Shown here: in pieces, positions 26,728 through 36,543 of the stretch
Numbering within the stretch: the stretch's first letter is position 1
Layout: each line of letters begins with the position of its first letter
Source: JAAELZ01 sp965209105
GTDB taxonomy: Bacteria; Pseudomonadota; Gammaproteobacteria; Arenicellales; Poriferihabitantaceae
DNA length: 64,000 nt
Assembly (NCBI GenBank): GCA_965209105.1
Contig: CBDBQB010000034.1
Coordinates: 62,001 to 126,000 of the forward strand
Direction: 5' to 3'
Translations under genes and position numbers: made by a program
The notes under the pieces: generated by a model
The model's input: only the letters and a program-made list of their open reading frames with translations
What the model was told of the DNA's origin: nothing
Databases searched by the model: none

Positions 26728-28662
26728 TCATACCTTTGATCGATTCGCGATCAATTCTTCCACCACCGCCGGTTCGGCCAAGGTAGAGATGTCGCCCAAG
26801 CCTTCAAATTCATTCCCAGCAATTTTACGCAGGATACGCCGCATGATTTTACCCGAGCGCGTTTTCGGCAAGCCCGGTGCCCATTGAATAGCGTCGGGCG
26901 CAGCGATGGCACCGATCTCTGAGCGCACTAATCCAACCAGTTCTTTCTTAAGCGCATCACTCGAAGCAACGCCCGCGTTTAAGGTAACGTAAGCAAAAAT
27001 GCCTTGGCCTTTAATATCGTGAGGAAATCCGACGACTGCGGCCTCTGCAACCTGCGCATGTAAGACCAAAGCGCTTTCGACTTCGGCGGTGCCCATGCGA
27101 TGCCCTGAAACATTTATCACGTCGTCGACTCGGCCTGTAATCCAGTAGTAACCGTCTTCGTCTCGGCGACAGCCGTCACCGGTAAAGTATTTACCCGGAT
27201 ACAGTGAAAAATAGGTTTCGTGAAAGCGATCATGATCGCCAAAAATGGTTCGCATTTGGCCGGGCCAAGAATAAGTAATCACTAAATTCCCACTCGCCGC
27301 ACCTTGTAACTCATTGCCTTCCTCGTCCAACAAGCGGGGCGAACCCCGAAAAATGGGCGGGTGGCAGACCCTGGCTTTAAGGCCGTCGCACCGGGTAAAG
27401 GCGTAATCATGATGCCCCCCGTTTCAGTTTGCCACCAAGTATCGACAATCGGGCAATTATTATTCCCGACCACTCGAAAATACCACTCCCAAGCTTCAGG
27501 GTTGATCGGTTCACCGACTGAGCCCAGCGTACGCAAAGATGACAAATCGTATTTATTTACAAACTCATCACCTTGACCCATCAGCGCCCAGATCGCAGTC
27601 GGCGCGGTATAAAAAATGTTTACCTTATGCTTCTCACAGACTTCCCAAAATCTGCCAGCGTCGGGGTAGGTCGGCACACCTTCAAACATCAATGTTGTGG
27701 CGCCATTGGTCAGTGGCCCATAGATAATATAAGAGTGCCCCGTGACCCAGCCGACATCCGCCGTACACCAATAAATATCGCCATCATGGTAGTCAAATAC
27801 ATATTTGTGCGTCATCGCTGCGTACAGCAAATAGCCACCCGTGGTATGTAATACCCCCTTGGGTTTGCCCGTCGAGCCAGACGTATATAAAATGAACAAT
27901 GGATCTTCCGCGTCCATGACTTCTGCTGGACATTCAGCCGACGCCGCAGCAACCGCTTCGTGATACCAAATATCTCGGCCCTCTAGCCAATCAATCTCGC
28001 CCCCAGTGCGCTGAATGACAACCACAGTATGCACATTTGGACAAACCTGAACCGCTTGATCGGTGTTCGCCTTTAGGGGGATGGGTTTTTGCCCCTCGAA
28101 TACCTTCGTCAGCCGTAATAACCACCTGACAATCTGAATCCAAAATACGATCCTTTAAAGCTTCTGGTGAAAACCCACCGAAAACAACCGAATGCACCGC
28201 GCCAATTCGCGCACAAGACAACATTGCAACCGCCGCTTCCACCACCATCGGCATATAAATTGAAACTCGATCGCCTTTTCTGACCCCCCGTGATTTAAGC
28301 ACATTCGAAAAACGACAAACCCGCTCGTGTAAATCTCGATAACTGATATGCTCATCAACGCTAGGATCATCGCTTTCCCAAATTATCGCAGTTTGATCTG
28401 CGCGTGGCGAGGTGTCGATCATCCGCATTCTCGCAAACATTGAGTTGCCCGCCTTCGAACCAGCGAATATGTGCACGATGGTATCCTGCTCTTGAACGGT
28501 GTCCCATTTCTTAGACCATGTCAGCAGCTCATCGGCCTGCTCTGCCCAAAAAGTGTCTGGATCAGCAATCGACTGCTCATACATCTGAAGATATGTCGCA
28601 TTATCAATGTACGCGCGATCTTCCCAAGCTTTCATCACAGGATGGAGACGGTCTTCACTCAT
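26728..28662 (-). pseudogene. acs: Acetyl-CoA synthetase with two frameshifts
   Basis: The gene spans 645 codons, the normal length for Acs. It starts with MSEDRLHPVMKAW behind AAAGGAGG. It holds the AMP-binding motif YTSGSTGKPKGV, DTWWQTETGG, the hinge region YFTGDGCRRDEDGYYWITGRVDDVIN, and the acetylatable-lysine motif PKTRSGKIMRRILR. An extra A in an A5 run near 28085 breaks GIRG/AKPIPLKANTDQ. A missing T near 27328 breaks FFGVRPA/LLDEEGNEL. All catalytic motifs are otherwise intact, so a working gene is likely if the indels are sequence errors. It activates acetate to acetyl-CoA. Confidence 0.92.
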
Positions 28663-28870
28663 GGAAACCTCCTTTGGTCGAGAATTTAGTTGTATCGTTG
28701 ATCCACCACCTAGGCATACCAACGCTTTATGATAATGAAGATTATATTGAGTACACGTTCATAGGTACAGCAGACAAAGGTTTAGGGAACATTACTAAGT
28801 AGCTTCAGTTCGCGTTGACAACCGCAATATCAAAGAAGTAGGCAAAATCAGTCCCATGTCCCAACATGGA

Positions 28871-30286
28871 TCATTTTATCATTTTGCTCAGTGCCTTCGG
28901 GATGAAATTACTTGAATTCTGGCATGCTTCTAAATCCTGCAGATCGTCTACTGGGCCTCGATGTGCCAACACCTTCATCGCGAGTAAATAGGCGATTACA
29001 GAGAACACAACGCCACCTGCGGCTTGTCCAATCAACACCCCCTTTGCGCCCCACCAAGATGCACCGAGTAGTACAAAAGGTAAGGTGCCGACAGTATGTC
29101 GCCCCCAATTGACGATTGTCGAATAAAAGGGTGCCCCAAATTATTGAAACTGGCATTCGCGACAAAAATTACGCTGTTGAAATAAAATAAGAGTGCCAGC
29201 GGCCCGCAAAACAAATACAGTAGAGACAAGGTTTCTCCACTGGCATGAAATATATCGGCGATAGACCCTCGAAGTAAAAATAGTAATGCCGATACCAGCA
29301 CGATATACACAAATGAAAACTGTAGCCCAGCGAAAAAAGTCGCGCGAACTCTGTCATGAGAACCGTTACCAAAATTTTGCCCGATAATCGGCCCAATCGC
29401 TCCAGACAGTGCGAAAACCATCGCGAAAGCAACCGGCGTTAAGCGTGCAATGATCGCCATACCCGCCACCACATCGGTACCGAATTTCGCCAATTCTCGC
29501 ATCACGATGGCCGAGCCTATTGGCGTGGCAATATTGGCCAATATTGCTGGGCCTGCAATGCCCGCCACTATTTTCATATCACGGCTTAACAACTCGAACT
29601 TCAAAGGCGCAAAACCCTGATAAAGCCGAAGCACGGGTCTTATTGCCACCACTAACATCGCAAATCGAGCAAACAGTGAAGCAAGCGCAGCCCATTTAAG
29701 CCCAAACCTAAAGTAAAAATAAATATTGGATCAAGCACCGCGTTAACAATCCCACCTGATAAGGTCGCCCACATTGCACGTCGAGCATCACCATGCGCAC
29801 GCAACACAGCACTCGAAACCAGCGCGCCGCAACCATCACCGGCATACTGGGAATAATAATCCACAAATATTGCATTGCGAGCATCTTGGTTTCCCCTTTG
29901 GCGCCCAGAAAATCTAGCATCCCTGACAAGCCCCACAACACCGCAACCACAGTCACGACAGACACACCCAGACCAAACATCAACACGCTACTCGCCACTT
30001 CACGCGCTTTAAGTTGATCTTTAGCCCCCAATGCTTTGGCAACCAAGGCTCCGGCTGAAATCGACAACCCCAATGCGATTGAAGTAGTAAAAAACAATAT
30101 CGTTCCGGCATAGCCCACCGCGGCAGCCAACGCTTCATTGCCCAGCATGGCAATAAAAATCATGTCGATAAAATCGACCGCAAAAATCGCCATCAGACCA
30201 ATGCTGGCAGTGGATGACATCACCGCAACGTGCTTCATTAAACTACCTTGAAGAAAAACTGGCTCTTCTTGCTGTATGTCTGACAT
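28871..30286 (-). pseudogene. MATE-family multidrug exporter with frameshifts
   Basis: The 472-codon span reads as a MATE transporter of about twelve helices. The first part (VAVMSSTASIGLMAIFAVDFIDMIFIAMLGNEALAAA) is in one frame. It shifts near 29825 to ALVSSAVLRAHGDARRAMWATLSGG, near 29700 to the frame of ILANIATPIGSAIVMRELA and LSGAIGPIIGQNFG, and near 29125 (a short T run) to TIVNWGRHTVGTLPFVLL, ending at 28871. Such exporters use Na+ or H+ to expel cationic compounds. The C-terminal extension after the last helix is short and polar. Confidence 0.88.
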
Positions 30287-30299
30287 TAATTATTCATTG

Positions 30300-30457
30300 G
30301 AGACCTCAGCATAACTAAAGTGCATAGGAAAACGAGATAATATTTTCAAGGTTTTTGACAAAATGGAGTGTATTAGCGAGCTATTGCGCAATATTTTGGC
30401 GAAAAGATTGGAAATTATTAGGCATTTTATCTTGTGCTGTAGTTATGCTGAGGTCTC
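30300..30457. repeat. MITE-like palindromic element, family 1 copy 2
   Basis: A 158-bp element with perfect 17-bp inverted ends, GAGACCTCAGCATAACT and its complement. The ends match the family copies at 3231 and 54069; the interior is more diverged, though segments such as GCGAGCT and AATATTTT are shared. It lies directly upstream of the MATE gene. The rest of the spacer up to doxX (about 30458-30642) shows nothing recognisable. Confidence 0.75.
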
Positions 30458-30642
30458 CATTACATAATAAAGTTAAAGACTGTCTTAGAGTAAAAACGGC
30501 TCATTTTATGGAAAAGAGAGGAAATTTTGGCAGTTTAAACTAACTGACAATACGTATCGTCTGCTCGCTTAATATTTTTGTTTTGTCCTTTAAATTAACC
30601 AGCGCAGAACATTCAAAAATCAATGAACCACGCTGGATACCA

Positions 30643-31014
30643 CTACTTATCTATACTCCAAATACCCGCGCCGCGTGAGGCAATTAGCAAAAACCCAAAA
30701 CAGAACATCACAGCCAATTCTCCACCGTTGGCAATTGGCCAAAAACTTTTCGACCCATGTGCCATCCAATAAGCGACGGCCATTGTACCACTGCATAAAA
30801 AAGCAGCAGGACGTGTGAACAAGCCGATCATCACCAGCAAACCTCCAACTATTTCAATTCCGCCTGCTACGCTCATCATAGGATTAAGTGGCCCCCAGGG
30901 ATATTCGATAGGGAAATTTAAATATTTCTGTGTTCCGTGCCAGATAAATAAAAACCCAGTTGCGATTCTAAATAGGGCGTAAATTTGTTTTTGAAAACCA
31001 TCTAAAAATTTCAT
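30643..31014 (-). CDS. DoxX family membrane protein
   Basis: The 123-residue protein has four hydrophobic segments and the DoxX signatures LFRIATGFLFIWHGTQKYL near the start and GGIEIVGGLLVMIGLFTRPAA in the middle. DoxX-like proteins are small inner-membrane redox-associated proteins; the precise reaction is unknown. I start at the ATG at 31014 because the upstream 18 codons are not membrane-like. It follows the CDGSH gene and pirin on the same strand, a grouping common around LysR regulators. Confidence 0.85.
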   Translation of the reverse strand: MKFLDGFQKQIYALFRIATGFLFIWHGTQKYLNFPIEYPWGPLNPMMSVAGGIEIVGGLLVMIGLFTRPAAFLCSGTMAVAYWMAHGSKSFWPIANGGELAVMFCFGFLLIASRGAGIWSIDK

Positions 31015-31071
31015 ATCTATATTCCTCACTGAGTTTAAATTTGGAACTGTATTATCCAGCCCCGTCACAAG

Positions 31072-31702
31072 CTACGTTTTAAAGTTTATCGTTTGATGGC
31101 TGCCATCACAATAAGGTTTATTCTGAGATGCACCACACCGACAAAGAAACGTTTGTTGCGTTCGATTCACGGTATGGCCTGTCGACGCACATATCTCTAG
31201 ATTACCCTCTACTTTGAATGGCCCGTCTTTGATTGGGGTGATACCTAACTCACCCCCTCGACTATCCAGTGGTTCTGAGACTTTTGCGTCAGGCTCCCCG
31301 GTTGCTTTAAATTCAGCGGCCGCATGCGAACCATCACAATACGGCTTATTCTTCGACGCGCCACATCGGCATAAGGTTAATCGATTCGAACGCCCTGACT
31401 CTCCTTCAAGCTTAATTTCCGCTTTAACGGCCAGCGGGCCATTTTCGCGAACATGGATAGTATTCACCAAAATTTCTTTGGCTACACCATCCGCACATTC
31501 AAATTGAATAGCACCAGACGGACAATTTTCGGCTAAGGCAATAAGCTCACCTCTATCGGCTTGTTCGGGGTGTATCCACTCGCCACTGACATTCGGAACA
31601 AAAACGTCTGGGGCGATTAAGTACGCAGTTTCGAGAATGGATACATTTTCCACCATCAAAAATGAGCGTTCCAGCCTCTGACGTATGCTTTTCAATCGTC
31701 AT
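31072..31702 (-). pseudogene. Fer4_19 + double CDGSH iron-sulfur protein, one frameshift
   Basis: The natural start is ATG at 31702, giving MTIEKHTSEAG and the first cysteines GGKCIHSRNCVL. One extra base near 31617 then changes frame to IAPDVFVPNVSGEWIHP, which continues intact. CPSGAI completes the mono-cluster (Fer4_19) domain. Two CDGSH zinc-finger-like motifs follow (LCRCGASKNKPYCDGSH and LCRCGASQNKPYCDGSH), each binding a 2Fe-2S cluster through three Cys and one His. Without the correction the protein would lose the first cluster ligands. Role: redox or iron-sulfur handling, details unknown. Confidence 0.88.
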
Positions 31703-31734
31703 CTTTCAAACCTCGTTTTATTGATTACGTGCCA

Positions 31735-32577
31735 CTATACCGGCGGAAAAACACCGTCTCGTATTTCTTGCCACGTTTGCTGAATCTCCTCTCGAGTATT
31801 CATGACAAATGGGCCTGATCGAACGATGGGTTCATTAATCGGCTTGCCCGCGAGCAATATTACGCGCGCGTTTGTATCTGTATGCAAGCTTAAAATTGAT
31901 CCTTTTGTCAAAACCGCAAAATCTTGCTGTGAAACCATTTCGTGATTTCCCGAACCATCAATCACAGAGGGTTCACCCCGATAAATATAAATAAAAGCGG
32001 CATGGTCTTGAGGGATGGGTATATTTATCGCCCCCGAGTTAATGGTGATATCCGCATAGATAGGCGGCGAATCCCTCCCCGTCACCACGCCATGATGCCC
32101 AAATAAATCACCACTGATCAGTCGGACAGTATGCCCTTCGTGGGAAAATTGGGTAATACTATCTGCCGAATACTCTTGATACGCTGCGGGTTTCATTTTG
32201 TCTTCGGCGGCTAAATTCATCCAAAGCTGGAACCCATCGAGTTTACCATCTGCCACTTGTGGCATTTCCTCGTGCATAATCCCCCGTCCAGCCGTCATCC
32301 ACTGTACATCTCCGGCTTCAATGCTACCGCTATGACCGGTACTATCACGGTGTTTAACACGGCCTTCAAGCATATAGGTGACGGTTTCGATACCGCGATG
32401 AGGGTGTAAAGGAAAACCCCCAGTGAAATCATCTGGATTATCTGAACCAAAGTGATCCATTAATAAAAACGGGTCGATATTGTCTAAACTTTCAACCGGA
32501 AATAAGCGTTTCAATTTCACCCCAGCACCGTCTTGGGCATCTATGGCTTGTTGTACGAATTTTATTTTTCTATTCAT
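31735..32577 (-). CDS. Pirin family protein
   Basis: The bicupin of 280 residues has the N-terminal metal site PHRGIETVTYMLEG and the HRDSTGHSG and MTAGRGIMHEEMP segments typical of pirins, whose His/Glu residues bind iron. The C-terminal cupin includes AFIYIYRGE. Some pirins act as quercetin dioxygenases or as redox-sensing cofactors; this one is not assigned. I start at the ATG at 32577, which is preceded by GAGGG; an ATG five codons upstream lacks a ribosome site. It is divergent from the LysR regulator, which probably controls it. Confidence 0.92.
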   Translation of the reverse strand: MNRKIKFVQQAIDAQDGAGVKLKRLFPVESLDNIDPFLLMDHFGSDNPDDFTGGFPLHPHRGIETVTYMLEGRVKHRDSTGHSGSIEAGDVQWMTAGRGIMHEEMPQVADGKLDGFQLWMNLAAEDKMKPAAYQEYSADSITQFSHEGHTVRLISGDLFGHHGVVTGRDSPPIYADITINSGAINIPIPQDHAAFIYIYRGEPSVIDGSGNHEMVSQQDFAVLTKGSILSLHTDTNARVILLAGKPINEPIVRSGPFVMNTREEIQQTWQEIRDGVFPPV

Positions 32578-32719
32578 CTCTACCCTCTTCATATTAGATA
32601 GACCTAAATCTTGTGAATAGCCAAATTCTATCTCACGGGTTTTAAAGTCTAAAAATGTGTATTAAGGAAAGAATACCCAAAACCATTATTGAATAGAAGA
32701 CCCAATAAATACATAATAA

Positions 32720-32738
32720 CTATTCGTATATTGAATAG
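32720..32738. promoter_or_regulatory. Probable LysR-type operator between pirin and lysR genes
   Basis: CTATTCGTATATTGAATAG is a 19-bp inverted repeat with the T-N11-A form (ATTC-N7-GAAT) that LysR regulators bind. A second half-site, ATTGAATAGAAG, lies at 32688-32699, 42 bp from an identical copy at 32730-32741. The site is just upstream of the regulator's start codon and in the divergent promoter of the pirin operon. Confidence 0.55.
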
Positions 32739-32749
32739 AAGGTTGCGCG

Positions 32750-33661
32750 ATGAATCAAATTCTCGCTATGCGGACGTTTATCCGCGTGGTACAAAAATCA
32801 AGTTTTTCCGCCGTTGCACTAGAACACAATACCAGTCAGGCAACCGTCAGCAAGCGTGTTGCCGCGCTCGAAGAACATTTAGGCGTTAAGCTACTCACCC
32901 GCAGCAGTCGAAGCCAATCTCTAACCGAAGCGGGTAAAGCTTACTACCAACGCTGCCAGCTAATTTTAGAAGCGCTTGATGAAGCCGAAGCAATCGCCCG
33001 ATGTCAATCGGCTGCACCGCGCGGCAGGCTTAGAATCACCGCCCCTGTCGATTTCACACGGACAATACTAAGCCCTCTTTTCCAAGACTTTTTATCGCTG
33101 TATCCTGACATTTCGCTAGACTTAGTGCTTGATAATCAAGTGCTTAATCTAGTCACAGAAGGTATTGATATCGCAATCCGTTCGGAACATATGCCGGATA
33201 GTTCAATGATTGCAAAACCGCTTTGCCAAAGCCATTTCTACCTAGTCGCCTCCCCTGATTACCTTCAAAAAAATGCTTCGCCCATTGCACCCGAAGACCT
33301 GACACGACACAACTGTATAATTTACAGTCATTTGCATACCCAAAATACTTGGCAATTTTTAAATCAATCGAAAAATGTAGCGGTTCCAGTCTCGGGGAAT
33401 ATACGCTGTGACAATGGTGATGTGATTGTGCAAGCTGCAGTAGTCGGCATTGGCCTGGCCATGGTTCCATCTTGGCTGGCATATAAACAACTCCAGGCAG
33501 GCACCTTGATCGAATTACTCAGTGAATTTAGCGCAGAACCCGTCACGATCAGTGCCGTCTATCCTGAACGGAAGCATTTACCTTTAAAGGTCCGCACGTT
33601 CATTAACTTTCTGAGTGAACACCTCGCCGACCACCCAGCACTGATCGAAAGAGCAAAGTGA
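32750..33661 (+). CDS. LysR family transcriptional regulator
   Basis: The 303-residue regulator has an N-terminal helix-turn-helix (MRTFIRVVQKSSFSAVA, then SQATVSKRVAALEEHLGVKLLTR, residues 7-55) and a periplasmic-binding-like effector domain from about residue 90. The type is close to the DsdC/AaeR-like group that often adjoins pirin genes. GAAGG nine bases before the ATG is a fair Shine-Dalgarno. It probably autoregulates and controls the divergent pirin-CDGSH-DoxX set. Confidence 0.93.
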   Translation: MNQILAMRTFIRVVQKSSFSAVALEHNTSQATVSKRVAALEEHLGVKLLTRSSRSQSLTEAGKAYYQRCQLILEALDEAEAIARCQSAAPRGRLRITAPVDFTRTILSPLFQDFLSLYPDISLDLVLDNQVLNLVTEGIDIAIRSEHMPDSSMIAKPLCQSHFYLVASPDYLQKNASPIAPEDLTRHNCIIYSHLHTQNTWQFLNQSKNVAVPVSGNIRCDNGDVIVQAAVVGIGLAMVPSWLAYKQLQAGTLIELLSEFSAEPVTISAVYPERKHLPLKVRTFINFLSEHLADHPALIERAK

Positions 33662-33709
33662 AAACATCAGTCTCTGACCAAAGCGAAGTTCTAATCAAGA
33701 GCAAGTAAT

Positions 33710-34201
33710 TTATATCGCTTCCATCTTGGCTGCCTTTCCTTCGACGACCACGCCCATATCAATTTTATATTGTTGAACTTTCGCTTGAATATCGGGCATC
33801 GACGTCCCCAATATCTGCGCGGCCAAAATGCCCGCATTCATCGCGCCGTTGATCGCCACCGTTGCCACCGGCACGCCAGCGGGCATTTGTACAATCGACA
33901 ACAGGGAATCTTGGCCATTCATAGAGGCTGTTTTTACAGGGACACCAATAATGGGTAGCGGTGATAGGGATGCAACCATGCCCGGCAAATGCGCCGCCCC
34001 CCCTGCACCCGCAATGATGACTTTTAAACCCCGCTTTACAGCGGATTTTGCATATTCGAACAATCGATCAGGCGTTCGATGCGCTGATACAATCGTCATC
34101 TCGTAGGCCACCTCAATTTCAGTCAGAAAATCGGCGGCTGCCTGCATCACGGACAAATCAGAATCGCTGCCCATTATGATGCCCACTAAAGGTTTACTCA
34201 T
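33710..34201 (-). CDS. purE: N5-carboxyaminoimidazole ribonucleotide mutase
   Basis: PurE converts N5-CAIR to CAIR in purine synthesis. The 163 residues carry the phosphate and substrate motifs GIIMGSDSDL, VSAHRTPDR with the catalytic His, and GAGGAAHLPGMVA. It overlaps purK by 8 bp on the same strand, the usual purK-purE pairing, and together they replace a single-step class II PurE. Confidence 0.96.
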   Translation of the reverse strand: MSKPLVGIIMGSDSDLSVMQAAADFLTEIEVAYEMTIVSAHRTPDRLFEYAKSAVKRGLKVIIAGAGGAAHLPGMVASLSPLPIIGVPVKTASMNGQDSLLSIVQMPAGVPVATVAINGAMNAGILAAQILGTSMPDIQAKVQQYKIDMGVVVEGKAAKMEAI

Positions 34202-35351
34202 TGCCTTGGTCTCCAGTAATCGTGATTAAATCGCGCACAATTCGTGCTTTTTCTGCGGCGATGTCTAACTCTTCATCAAGTATAGTCACATGACCCATCT
34301 TCCGAAAGGGGCTGACTTTATGTTTGCCATACAAATGCACACTGACCCCATCAATCGCCAAGGCTTCAGACATACCAAGTACACGCGTTTTGCCGCTTGC
34401 TGACGCATCACCCAATAGATTGAGCATCACGGCAGGCGAGAGCTGTGCTACCGAACCCAACGGCAAGCCCATCACTGCGCGTAGGTGTTGCTCAAACTGG
34501 TCCGTCACATTCGCTTCGATGGTGTGATGCCCCGAATTATGTGTCCGAGGCGCAATCTCATTAATCATGATGTCATCGTCAACCGTCAGAAATAATTCGA
34601 CACCAAACACCCCCACACCATCTAGTACCTCGATAGATCGCTGGGCGATTCTAATTGCTTGCTCCGCAGCAGCATTTGAAATTTGTGCTGGCGCGATCAG
34701 ACTATCCAAAACGTTATGCTCGGTGTTAACCGTCATCTCAACAACGGGGTAGCTACGCATTTCACCTTGTCGACTACGCGCCACAATTACCGACAACTCT
34801 TTCTTGGCAGAAACAAAACGCTCAATATAAGAAGCAACGGGCAAATGCTTAGAAAAGTCATTTTCGCTATTAAGCACTGCAACACCGCGCCCATCATAGC
34901 CACCCCGACGGGCTTTTTGTACCAGCGGGTAGCCAAATTCTGCGAAGGTTTTCGCATCCAAAGGCTTGGCATCGATAAACTCAGCCGTCGGCAAATTTGC
35001 TGCTTCTAGTGCTTGTTTCTGAAAAAGCTTGTCTTGCAACAAAGCCAATAATTGCGGCGAGGGGTATATCGAATGCCCCTTAGATTCAAGCTCAATTAAA
35101 TCACTGACATCAATGGTTTCGATTTCAAATGTGGTGACATCAGTCTGTTCGACTAAGCGACGCATTGCAGCTTGATCATCGAAGCCTGCAACAATCTGCT
35201 GATCCGCAAGCTGTCCCGCCGGACAATTAGGCGTGGGGTCGATAACCGTCACGGCGCAGCCCATTCGACGCGCAGCCATTGCCATCATTCGTCCGAGCTG
35301 TCCACCGCCAATAATACCAATATGTGCGACTGGGCTTGAAATACTTTTCAT
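34194..35351 (-). CDS. purK: N5-carboxyaminoimidazole ribonucleotide synthase
   Basis: This ATP-grasp enzyme, 385 residues from the ATG at 35351, carboxylates AIR using bicarbonate and ATP. It begins IGIIGGGQLGRMMAMAARRMG. Further motifs are KARRGGYDGRGVAVL (ATP-binding loop) and the metal-site stretch EIAPRTHNSGHHTIEA. A TTG ten codons upstream is also open; the ATG is closer to the family start. It is transcribed divergently from the glutaredoxin gene and coupled to purE by overlap. Confidence 0.95.
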   Translation of the reverse strand: MKSISSPVAHIGIIGGGQLGRMMAMAARRMGCAVTVIDPTPNCPAGQLADQQIVAGFDDQAAMRRLVEQTDVTTFEIETIDVSDLIELESKGHSIYPSPQLLALLQDKLFQKQALEAANLPTAEFIDAKPLDAKTFAEFGYPLVQKARRGGYDGRGVAVLNSENDFSKHLPVASYIERFVSAKKELSVIVARSRQGEMRSYPVVEMTVNTEHNVLDSLIAPAQISNAAAEQAIRIAQRSIEVLDGVGVFGVELFLTVDDDIMINEIAPRTHNSGHHTIEANVTDQFEQHLRAVMGLPLGSVAQLSPAVMLNLLGDASASGKTRVLGMSEALAIDGVSVHLYGKHKVSPFRKMGHVTILDEELDIAAEKARIVRDLITITGDQGNE

Positions 35352-35557
35352 AGACTTCGGCTGCGGCGGCTGGTTGAACAACCCTGCTGATAGCGGTGTA
35401 AATTTAGGGTCGGCGATTATAGCCCGATCTCGATAGGGCTATGCGCTTTAGCCCAGCAAAAATTTCGCCTCTTTCCTTCATGACTGTTTGGAATAGTGCA
35501 AAAATGAACCCAAGCCGCTTATAATCCGCCGTCAATTTAGTCAAGCCAAACATTAAA

Positions 35558-35929
35558 ATGGGCATACTCGTCAAAGCAGTGCGTAAAGGCTTAGGGGGCA
35601 CAATAGCGTTAGGAAGCTTTTTGATGCCACCAAAAATCTTAAAACGGAACGCTGTCGAACAAGAAAAAGTCGATCAGCAAACGCAGGGCTTAGTTCTTTA
35701 TCAATTTTTCGCTTGCCCTTTTTGCATTAAAACGCGTCGCGCGATCCGACGATTGGCTTTGAATATTCAAACGCGCGAGATACAGGGAGAGTATCGCGCC
35801 GAGTTACTGGCAGAAGGTGGCAAGATAAAGGCACCTTGTTTGAAGATTGTAGAAGGCGAGGAAGTCCGATGGTTGTATGAATCAGACGATATTATTGCCT
35901 ATTTGGATCGTCGGTTCGGGTCGGCTTAA
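35558..35929 (+). CDS. Glutaredoxin with hydrophobic N-terminal extension
   Basis: A glutaredoxin fold spans about residues 44-120, with the dithiol active site FFACPFCIKTRR near residue 54, the cis-Pro segment IKAPCLKI, and YESDDIIAYLDRRF at the end, typical of GST/Grx-like domains. The first 30 residues (AVRKGLGGTIALGSFLMPPK) are hydrophobic enough to act as an anchor or signal. TATAAT at 35520 is a probable -10. The substrate is unknown; glutathione from gshA in this window is the likely reductant. Confidence 0.87.
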   Translation: MGILVKAVRKGLGGTIALGSFLMPPKILKRNAVEQEKVDQQTQGLVLYQFFACPFCIKTRRAIRRLALNIQTREIQGEYRAELLAEGGKIKAPCLKIVEGEEVRWLYESDDIIAYLDRRFGSA

Positions 35930-35966
35930 CCTAGTTCAAAATTTGATAAAGCGCTAGTTACAAACC

Positions 35967-36455
35967 TTATAGGTCAACCAGTACCAGCGCATAGCCCAAC
36001 GCTTCATAAGCTCGAATTTGTGATGGGCCAGACGCCTCGATATCAACATATGCAGGAAAGTCTGACTGGTCAAAACCGCGCATATTGGCATGCCCTAAAC
36101 AAAGCTCTAGCTTGATATCGTGATCACTGATTAAGCTTTGCACTTTCTTGTGAATACTTGGATAAGCCGCATCCGCATCCTTTAACAGCGCGAACTGTTC
36201 TGAGCCATGACTCACAACAGCAATATCCAAATTTGGAAATCGGTCACGTAAAGCGATTATTTGCGTATTTACCCAAGGCAATGCCTCGTTTAAATGATCA
36301 TCTTCCCAATCGACGATCTCAAATACAACGCCCGCTGGCGCTTGGCCGCGCTGAATAAGCTCGTTTATGCTGGTACTGGCATAGGCCGTTACAAATGACG
36401 CCATCAAGAAAAATACGCCGATCAATATGCGGCTCGTGCTGATTACACTATTCAT
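35967..36455 (-). CDS. DsrE/YchN-like protein with signal peptide
   Basis: The 162-residue protein has an N-terminal hydrophobic segment (ILIGVFFLMASFVTAYA) that looks like a cleavable signal. A DsrE-like domain follows, including DIAVVSHGSEQFALL and LELCLGHANMRGF. Related periplasmic proteins of unknown function occur with sulfur or redox genes. Only one cysteine is visible in the mature part, so sulfur relay is possible but unproven. It is convergent with the glutaredoxin gene. Confidence 0.7.
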   Translation of the reverse strand: MNSVISTSRILIGVFFLMASFVTAYASTSINELIQRGQAPAGVVFEIVDWEDDHLNEALPWVNTQIIALRDRFPNLDIAVVSHGSEQFALLKDADAAYPSIHKKVQSLISDHDIKLELCLGHANMRGFDQSDFPAYVDIEASGPSQIRAYEALGYALVLVDL

Positions 36456-36543
36456 CTCTTTTAACCCTGTTGATATCGTAATTTAGAGCCTATGTGACAA
36501 CACTGACTGCGTAGCGTTCACTACAGTTAAAAATAATATCCCG

